Below, one piece after another: positions 58,843 through 64,000 of a stretch of 64,000 bases of DNA (its first letter is position 1; the number at the start of each line of letters is the position of its first letter). Below the pieces are notes generated by a model that made no database searches, was not told the origin of the DNA, and was given only the letters and a program-made list of their open reading frames with translations. The position numbers and the translations under genes were made by a program. Where the stretch lies: NCBI RefSeq assembly GCF_023715145.1, contig NZ_JAMBNP010000012.1:124001-188000 (forward strand), in the 5' to 3' direction. The stretch comes from Paenibacillus glycanilyticus (GTDB lineage Bacteria; Bacillota; Bacilli; Paenibacillales; Paenibacillaceae).

Positions 58843-60726
58843 TTGGCTCATGGACATGCGGTTAAACGTTATTCCGGCCTGATGGATTGGCTGACAACGG
58901 TTGACCACAAAAAAATCGGCATTTTGTATTTAATCGCCGGCGGTTTCTTCTTTCTTGTCGGCGGTTTAGAAGCAATTCTTATTCGGATCCAGCTGTGGAA
59001 GCCGCTTAATGATTTCGTTAGCGCGGATACATATAATGAGCTGCTTACGATGCATGGCACGACAATGATCTTCCTTGCGGCTATGCCGGTTATCTTCGCA
59101 TTAATGAATGCGATCGTGCCGCTGCAGATTGGCGCGCGCGACGTTGCCTACCCATTCGTAAACGCAATTGGCTTCTGGACATTCTTCTTCGGCGCGGTGC
59201 TGCTGAATGTCAGCTGGTTTACCGGCGCGGCACCGGATGGCGGTTGGACAGCTTATGCTCCGCTATCCAGCACAACCTTTAACGGCGACCACGGTTTTGA
59301 CTACTATGTACTCGGCCTGCAGATTGCCGGTATCGGTACACTGGTCGGCGGTATTAACTTCTTGGTAACGATTATTAACATGCGTGCTCCGGGAATGACC
59401 TTCATGCGTATGCCGATGTTCACTTGGTCTGTCTTTATTACTTCGGCACTGATCCTGTTCGCATTCCCTGCTCTTACAGTTGGCCTTGCGGCCCTCATGT
59501 TCGACCGCGTATTTGATGCAAACTTCTTCGACCCTTCCGGCGGCGGTAACGCTGTCCTCTGGGAGCATATCTTCTGGATCTTCGGGCATCCTGAGGTTTA
59601 TATCCTGATCCTGCCGGCATTCGGTGTTATCTCCGAGGTTGTCAGCACGTTCTCCCGTAAACGTCTGTTTGGTTACAGCTCGATGGTCTTCGCTACCATC
59701 CTGATCGGCTTCCTTGGCTTCATGGTTTGGGCGCATCACATGTTTACAACGGGTCTTGGACCGGTTGCGAACGGGTTGTTCTCAATCGCAACGATGCTGA
59801 TCGCGGTACCAACGGGTATCAAAATCTTCAACTGGCTGTTCACCCTGTGGGGCGGCTCCATTAAATTCACAACGGCGAACTTGTTCGCTGTAGGCTTTAT
59901 CCCGACGTTCGTAATGGGCGGTGTAACCGGTGTCATGCTGGCAGCTGCGCCTGCTGACTTCCAGTATCACGATTCTTACTTCGTCGTAGCGCATTTCCAC
60001 TACGTTATCGTAGGCGGTCTTGTACTCGGTCTGTTCTCCGGCCTGCACTACTGGTGGCCAAAGATGTTCGGCCGCGTATTGAATGAAGGTCTTGGCAAGC
60101 TGACGTTCTGGACATTCTTTATCGGCTTCCACCTGACGTTCTTCGTTCAGCATTTCCTTGGCCTGATGGGCATGCCTCGCCGGATCTGGACTTACCTGGA
60201 CGGTCTTGGCTTCAATGAAATGAACTTGATTAGTACAATCGGCGCTCTCCTGATGGGTCTGGGCACAATCTTCTTCCTTCTGAACATTGTAGTAACGGCA
60301 TTCAAACCGAAAAATGCTGCAAACGATCCTTGGGAAGACGGACGTACGCTGGAGTGGACGATTTCTTCGCCAGCACCTGAATACAACTTCAAGCAAACTC
60401 CGCTTGTACGCGGATATGATGCATACTGGAAAGAGAAAATGGATGGTCATACGGAAATGACGCCGGCTGAACCGCTTGGCTCGATCCATATGCCATCGCC
60501 ATCCATTCTGCCGCTGTTCATGTCAATCGGCTTGTTCATTACAGGTCTTGGTCTTATGTACTCGCATGGCGAATGGGGTAAAATCGCTGGTATTGAAGCA
60601 GGCTATGTAGTAGGCGGCATCGGTTTGATTATTACGTTTACTTGTATGATCATCCGCTCCCTTGTAGATGACCATGGCTTCCATATCGAACCAGAAGAAC
60701 TGCAAGATAAGGGGGTAAAAGCATGA
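58843..60726 (+). CDS. ctaD: Cytochrome c oxidase subunit I
   Basis: The 627-residue catalytic subunit holding heme a and the heme a3-CuB centre; it reduces O2 to water and pumps protons. The TTG start follows AAAGGAGGTACCTACC. Key parts are TMHGTTMIF (heme a His), WEHIFWIFGHPEVYILILPAFG (CuB His and the cross-linked Tyr), VWAHHMFTTG (two CuB His), and HDSYFVVAHFHYVIVGG (heme His pair). About twelve core helices plus two C-terminal ones are present, as in Gram-positive caa3 enzymes. Confidence 0.97.
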   Translation: MAHGHAVKRYSGLMDWLTTVDHKKIGILYLIAGGFFFLVGGLEAILIRIQLWKPLNDFVSADTYNELLTMHGTTMIFLAAMPVIFALMNAIVPLQIGARDVAYPFVNAIGFWTFFFGAVLLNVSWFTGAAPDGGWTAYAPLSSTTFNGDHGFDYYVLGLQIAGIGTLVGGINFLVTIINMRAPGMTFMRMPMFTWSVFITSALILFAFPALTVGLAALMFDRVFDANFFDPSGGGNAVLWEHIFWIFGHPEVYILILPAFGVISEVVSTFSRKRLFGYSSMVFATILIGFLGFMVWAHHMFTTGLGPVANGLFSIATMLIAVPTGIKIFNWLFTLWGGSIKFTTANLFAVGFIPTFVMGGVTGVMLAAAPADFQYHDSYFVVAHFHYVIVGGLVLGLFSGLHYWWPKMFGRVLNEGLGKLTFWTFFIGFHLTFFVQHFLGLMGMPRRIWTYLDGLGFNEMNLISTIGALLMGLGTIFFLLNIVVTAFKPKNAANDPWEDGRTLEWTISSPAPEYNFKQTPLVRGYDAYWKEKMDGHTEMTPAEPLGSIHMPSPSILPLFMSIGLFITGLGLMYSHGEWGKIAGIEAGYVVGGIGLIITFTCMIIRSLVDDHGFHIEPEELQDKGVKA

Positions 60727-61337
60727 GTGCACATTCCCATGACGGCCATCTGCCTCATGAGCCTGAAAAAGCAACCCTCGAGGGTCGCAATAAGATTCTT
60801 GGTTTCTGGTTATTCCTTGGTGCGGAAACGGTATTGTTCGGAACGCTGTTCTCGGCGTTCCTGGCACTCCGCGATCAAGTGCTTGATGGTCCGACATCGC
60901 AAGAGCTGTTCCAGCTTCCGCTCGTTGCACTTGCAACCGGCTTGCTCTTGACTTCGTCGCTCACGAGCGTATTTGCAACTCAAGCTCTTCATATGCATAA
61001 GGTGAAGGCCATGATCTGGTGGCTGCTCGTTACGGTCCTTCTTGGACTTGGCTTCCTTGGCCTTGAGATTTACGAGTTCTACCATTATGTACATGAAGGA
61101 CATGGCTTTACAACGAGCGCATTCAGCTCCTCGTTCTATACGCTGGTTGGCTTCCACGGCGCTCACGTAGCGTTTGGTATCGTGTGGATCTCGCTTCTGA
61201 TCGGACAATTGGCGAAGAAAGGCCTGACGGTCACAACTGCTCCTAAGGCGTATGTTGCCGGCATTTACTGGCACTTTATCGACGTTGTCTGGGTATTTAT
61301 CTTCACCGTCGTTTACCTGATGGGAAAGGTGGGCTAA
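60723..61337 (+). CDS. ctaE: Cytochrome c oxidase subunit III
   Basis: A 204-residue integral membrane subunit with five helices. Typical segments are LGFWLFLGAETVLFGTLFSA, FYTLVGFHGAHVAFGIVWIS, and YWHFIDVVWVFIFTVVYLMG. Its ATG overlaps the ctaD stop as ATGA, so the two are translationally coupled. It stabilises subunit I and the proton path. The N-terminal tail is His-rich (SAHSHDGHLPHEP). Confidence 0.95.
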   Translation: MSAHSHDGHLPHEPEKATLEGRNKILGFWLFLGAETVLFGTLFSAFLALRDQVLDGPTSQELFQLPLVALATGLLLTSSLTSVFATQALHMHKVKAMIWWLLVTVLLGLGFLGLEIYEFYHYVHEGHGFTTSAFSSSFYTLVGFHGAHVAFGIVWISLLIGQLAKKGLTVTTAPKAYVAGIYWHFIDVVWVFIFTVVYLMGKVG

Positions 61338-61340
61338 TCC

Positions 61341-61658
61341 ATGGCAAGCAATCATTCCACGGAGGAACAACGTCCGGTTCGTCACAAGGTTGAAGGTCCA
61401 AAGAAACATATCATTGCCTTTATCTTCTCGATCCTGTTGACACTGATCGCTTTCGCGGCTGTTGCCGGCGGTGAGATTAACACCGACTTCATCTACATCA
61501 TTCTAATCGGCTGCGCAATCTTGCAAGTCTTTGTACAGATGGCGTTCTGGATGCATATGAAGGATCGCGGCCATACGTTCGCGATTATCGGTATCCTGTT
61601 TGGTGTAATGGTCGTCGCTACATGTGTCATCATGGCAGAATATTGGGCTTGGTGGTAA
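61341..61658 (+). CDS. ctaF: Cytochrome c oxidase subunit IV
   Basis: A 105-residue subunit with three membrane helices (about 24-46, 53-72, 80-102), of the Bacillus CtaF/COX4_pro type. The KHIIAFIFSILLTLIAFAAV and FVQMAFWMHMKDRGH segments are characteristic. It begins 3 bp after ctaE. It is a small structural subunit of the caa3 complex. A large hairpin follows. Confidence 0.92.
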   Translation: MASNHSTEEQRPVRHKVEGPKKHIIAFIFSILLTLIAFAAVAGGEINTDFIYIILIGCAILQVFVQMAFWMHMKDRGHTFAIIGILFGVMVVATCVIMAEYWAWW

Positions 61659-61674
61659 CAGTATTGCATAATTG

Positions 61675-61718
61675 AAAAGAGGAGGGTCCCCAGTTCCAAT
61701 GACGGGCCCTCCTCTTTT
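61675..61718 (+). terminator. Hairpin between ctaF and ctaG
   Basis: A 12-bp stem (61675-61686 with 61707-61718) plus an inner CCC/GGG pair has A4 and T4 flanks. It could end or weaken transcription before ctaG. Confidence 0.75.
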
Positions 61719-61745
61719 GCAGATATTTGAAAGGAGCTGCCATCC

Positions 61746-62675
61746 ATGCTTGGCTTACAGTATTTCAGCTTTGAAGAGTTGTGGACCCCATGGTTTATGT
61801 TCTTCATGATCGCCGTTGTGATTCTTTACTTCTATTTGATCGGACCATGGCGGGAGAAGCATGCACCGCATGAAGACAAGGCAACAATCTGGCAGAAGAT
61901 CATGTTCGTGGCTGCTGCGGTCATGTTTTACCTTGTACAAGGAGGCCCATTCAGCTTACTTGGCCACATGATGTTTACCTTCCATATGATCGATATGTCC
62001 GTCTCTTATTTGATTGTGCCTCCCATGCTGCTGCTCTCGATTCCCAGCTTCATCTGGCGGAAAATATTCGCTGCTAAGGGCTGGAAGAAGCTCAACTTTA
62101 TGATGCATCCGATTGCAAGCATTTTGACGTTTAATATGCTATTTTCTCTCTATCATGTGCCGCTTATTAATGACTATGTCATGACGCATTACATGCTGCA
62201 CAGACTTGTCTATACGATCCTGCTTGTTGCCGCGCTGCTTATGTGGGCTCAGCTTGCCAATCCGGTTCCGGAATGGAATCGCCTGACCGATCTGAAGAAG
62301 ATGGCTTACGTATTTGCGAACGGCGTACTGCTGACGCCGGCTTGTGCTTTTATTATTTTCGCCAGCACTCCGATGTATGCGGTATACAGCGATCCCCAGA
62401 CCTGGGTGAAGGCAATGGGATATTGCGTGAGCGATCCTTCGCAATTGCTTGTGCTGTTCGAGGGGCCGCAGTTCTTCAATCTTCTTACGAGTCCGGAAGA
62501 GGATCAACAGCTCGGCGGTATCGTGATGAAGCTGCTGCAAGAGTTCATGTACGGCGTTATTTTGGCTTATATCTTCTTCCACTGGTTCAGACGCGAGCAT
62601 AAGGATGACGATGTAACAAATGTGACAAATGAAGCGCCAAATGAACTGCCCAACATGAACAAAGGCACGGTATAA
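61746..62675 (+). CDS. ctaG: Cytochrome c oxidase assembly factor CtaG
   Basis: A 309-residue polytopic protein of the caa3_CtaG family with about seven helices. Signature segments are GGPFSLLGHMMFTFHMIDMS (conserved His), NMLFSLYHVPLINDYVMTHY, and HWFRREHKDDD at the end of the last helix. It helps insert the copper centre of caa3 oxidase in Bacillus. AAAGGAGCTGCCATCC precedes the ATG. It lies past a terminator-like hairpin, so it may be expressed below the structural genes. Confidence 0.93.
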   Translation: MLGLQYFSFEELWTPWFMFFMIAVVILYFYLIGPWREKHAPHEDKATIWQKIMFVAAAVMFYLVQGGPFSLLGHMMFTFHMIDMSVSYLIVPPMLLLSIPSFIWRKIFAAKGWKKLNFMMHPIASILTFNMLFSLYHVPLINDYVMTHYMLHRLVYTILLVAALLMWAQLANPVPEWNRLTDLKKMAYVFANGVLLTPACAFIIFASTPMYAVYSDPQTWVKAMGYCVSDPSQLLVLFEGPQFFNLLTSPEEDQQLGGIVMKLLQEFMYGVILAYIFFHWFRREHKDDDVTNVTNEAPNELPNMNKGTV

Positions 62676-62752
62676 TAGAGCAGACGATATTGTTGTCTGT
62701 ACGATTAATTCTTTAAGCGTTATGTGATAATTCTTTTTGGGTGGGATAGCTA

Positions 62753-63217
62753 TTGGACAAGTACACACTTTTTCCTACGATCAGTACGAGCTTTATTGTC
62801 ATAAGCGCGATTCTGGTCGCGATCGGCTGGAATCTGGCTATTAAGCGGAAGCTCGATCAACATAAGAAAGTCATGATAGCAGCGGCTATTGCTGCGATCA
62901 TCTTCTTCATTATCTATTCGTCCCGGACTGTTCTTGTCGGCAATACGGAATGGGGAGGACCGGATAGTCTGAAGCCATATTACTTAACCTTCCTGTTATT
63001 CCACATCGTCCTGGCTACGGTTGCGGCGGTGTTCGGCATAACGACTCTTGTGCTTGGGTTTAAAGAGAAATTTGCGAAGCATAGGAAATGGGGAAAGGTT
63101 ACTTCGGTTATTTGGTTCTTTACGGCGATTACTGGGGTTGCCGTGTACATATTGCTGTATATGCTATATCCGGGCGGTCATACCAAACCGGTTATTGATG
63201 CAATCTTTGGTTGGTAA
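62753..63217 (+). CDS. DUF420 membrane protein (YozB/CtaM-like)
   Basis: A 154-residue membrane protein with four helices (about 9-28, 38-57, 75-100, 112-138), of DUF420. The pattern PTISTSFIVISAILVAIGWN and FHIVLATVAAVFGITTLVLG fits YozB of B. subtilis. Related proteins (CtaM in Staphylococcus) are needed for heme-copper oxidase maturation, which suits its place after ctaG. The TTG start follows GGGTGGGATAGCTA. A terminator follows. Confidence 0.86.
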   Translation: MDKYTLFPTISTSFIVISAILVAIGWNLAIKRKLDQHKKVMIAAAIAAIIFFIIYSSRTVLVGNTEWGGPDSLKPYYLTFLLFHIVLATVAAVFGITTLVLGFKEKFAKHRKWGKVTSVIWFFTAITGVAVYILLYMLYPGGHTKPVIDAIFGW

Positions 63218-63230
63218 ATCGTAGGTAAGG

Positions 63231-63267
63231 ATGCGCATGTCTCGCGGCTGAGACATGCGCATTTTTG
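63231..63267. terminator. Bidirectional terminator hairpin
   Basis: A perfect 13-bp stem (63231-63243 with 63250-63262) with five T residues on the plus strand lies between the DUF420 gene and the convergent sulfatase gene. Confidence 0.85.
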
Positions 63268-63287
63268 CTCACGGGGAATTTTGAATA

Positions 63288-64000
63288 TTACCTCTTAATT
63301 TGGAGCCATTTCACGGGGATGTCTGCGAATGAGCTCCGGAACGGCATCTCCGTGAAGCGGTCTATCTGCTGAATGAGTGGCATGACGATATGATGTCCTC
63401 CATGCCTCATGGTGTCGACCCACTGTGGACCGTAATGAAGGAAGGTGGTCCTTATCACGCGAAAGGGGCATTGCCTAAATATATGTTCCGCCGCTAGGTT
63501 TGCTTGCTCGTAAGGATCTTCCGAGAGGTTGTAGAGCATCTCCTTATCGAAGAGATGATAACCGTCGTGATAAGTGCGAATATAGAGCCAATCACCGAAA
63601 CGAACGCTGCGTTGACATACATGCGCGCATTGCGATAGGACCAGATAATCTCTACCCGTGTTCTCGCCAGTTCGAACCGTTCCGGCAAAGCTTGTCCCAT
63701 CCCAGCTGGCTTGCGGGGATTTGCCAAGCAAATCGGCAACCGTCGGCGGGAGATCAAGCTGGTAGTGAAGGTCTGTATCAACGATACCGGCTTGCATGCC
63801 CGGCCAGCGGATAATCATCGGGACGCGGCATGTTGCATGATCGGCAGTACCATGCTCCCCGTAAATACCCAATTCACCTAAATTCTCGCCATGATCGGCT
63901 GTAATAATCACGACGGTATCATCCATTAGCCCTTTGCTTTCGAGCAATTCAAAAATCTTGCCGATATTATCGTCCATATAGCGAACACCGCAATCGTAAC
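63288..64000 (-). CDS. Sulfatase family protein, 3' part
   Basis: The C-terminal 237 residues of a sulfatase/phosphodiesterase-type alkaline phosphatase superfamily enzyme; the frame stays open past the internal Met to the window edge. Visible are CGVRYMDDNIGKIFELLESK, the metal-site motif VVIITADHGENLG, the EHGTADHATCRVPMIIRWPG segment, and a C-terminal YNLSEDPYEQANLA loop found in sulfatases. The catalytic Cys/Ser region lies outside the window, so the exact activity (sulfatase or phosphoglycerol transferase-like) cannot be set. Confidence 0.9.
   Translation of the reverse strand, partial: YDCGVRYMDDNIGKIFELLESKGLMDDTVVIITADHGENLGELGIYGEHGTADHATCRVPMIIRWPGMQAGIVDTDLHYQLDLPPTVADLLGKSPQASWDGTSFAGTVRTGENTGRDYLVLSQCAHVCQRSVRFGDWLYIRTYHDGYHLFDKEMLYNLSEDPYEQANLAAEHIFRQCPFRVIRTTFLHYGPQWVDTMRHGGHHIVMPLIQQIDRFTEMPFRSSFADIPVKWLQIKR

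Noticed and set aside
1..64000. CRISPR arrays, tRNA or rRNA genes, transposases, prophage genes
   Set aside because: I read for repeat-spacer periodicity, cloverleaf segments and mobile-element proteins and found none that I could support.

Overview
The window looks like a chromosomal segment of a spore-forming Firmicute of the Paenibacillaceae, most likely Paenibacillus. The signs are a GerA-type germinant receptor operon and a YhcN/YlaJ-type spore lipoprotein, a T-box leader on argS, purine-rich AGGAGG ribosome binding sites, TTG and GTG starts, several YesM/YesN two-component systems beside LplB/YtcP/LipO ABC importers, a caa3 oxidase operon, and moderate GC with AT-rich gaps. I saw no phage, transposase, CRISPR, tRNA or rRNA. 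This assignment is inferred from gene content only.

Layout. 1-7.6 kb: the end of an SDR gene, a luciferase-like monooxygenase, two uncharacterised genes, a Nudix hydrolase, argS with its T-box leader, a thioredoxin and a lactate dehydrogenase-like gene. 7.6-11.9 kb: an ABC importer (lplB-ytcP-lipO type) behind a promoter with a perfect cre site. 12.0-14.7 kb: a minus-strand pspA-DUF350-DUF4178-DUF4247 envelope-stress operon with an ECF-type promoter. 14.7-17.4 kb: a DinB protein, a cluster of DnaA-box-like 9-mers, a polytopic membrane protein and two tiny related genes. 17.4-17.8 kb: two inverted copies of an unexplained structured element that face a shared terminator. 17.8-26.5 kb: two peptidases, proline catabolism (putB and rocA, divergent) and glycerol catabolism (glpK, glpD).

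26.6-34.9 kb: a sugar module in which a YesN regulator, a YesM kinase and a membrane-anchored sugar-binding protein overlap or abut and precede a complete RbsA/RbsC/RbsB-type importer. 35-39.3 kb: YitT, a glycerophosphodiesterase, a copper module (csoR, copZ, and a histidine-rich secreted protein) and a GTP cyclohydrolase II homologue. 39.4-49.7 kb: an AraC regulator, then regulator-kinase-regulator, then a lipO-lplB-ytcP importer with two cre-like sites. 50.0-54.6 kb: a 47-residue gene and a germination receptor operon (A, C, a small D-like subunit, B). 55-57.4 kb: an HxlR regulator divergent from an MFS transporter, and a spore lipoprotein. 57.6-63.2 kb: ctaC-D-E-F-G and a DUF420 gene. The window ends inside a sulfatase gene.

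The region is built around carbon scavenging. The CUT1-type importers carry no ATPase gene, so they probably share an MsmX-like ATPase encoded elsewhere. Three cre-like sites point to CcpA control. The most interesting unexplained feature is the pair of structured elements at 17409-17553 and 17629-17776: conserved sequence blocks surround stems whose bases differ between the copies but stay paired.
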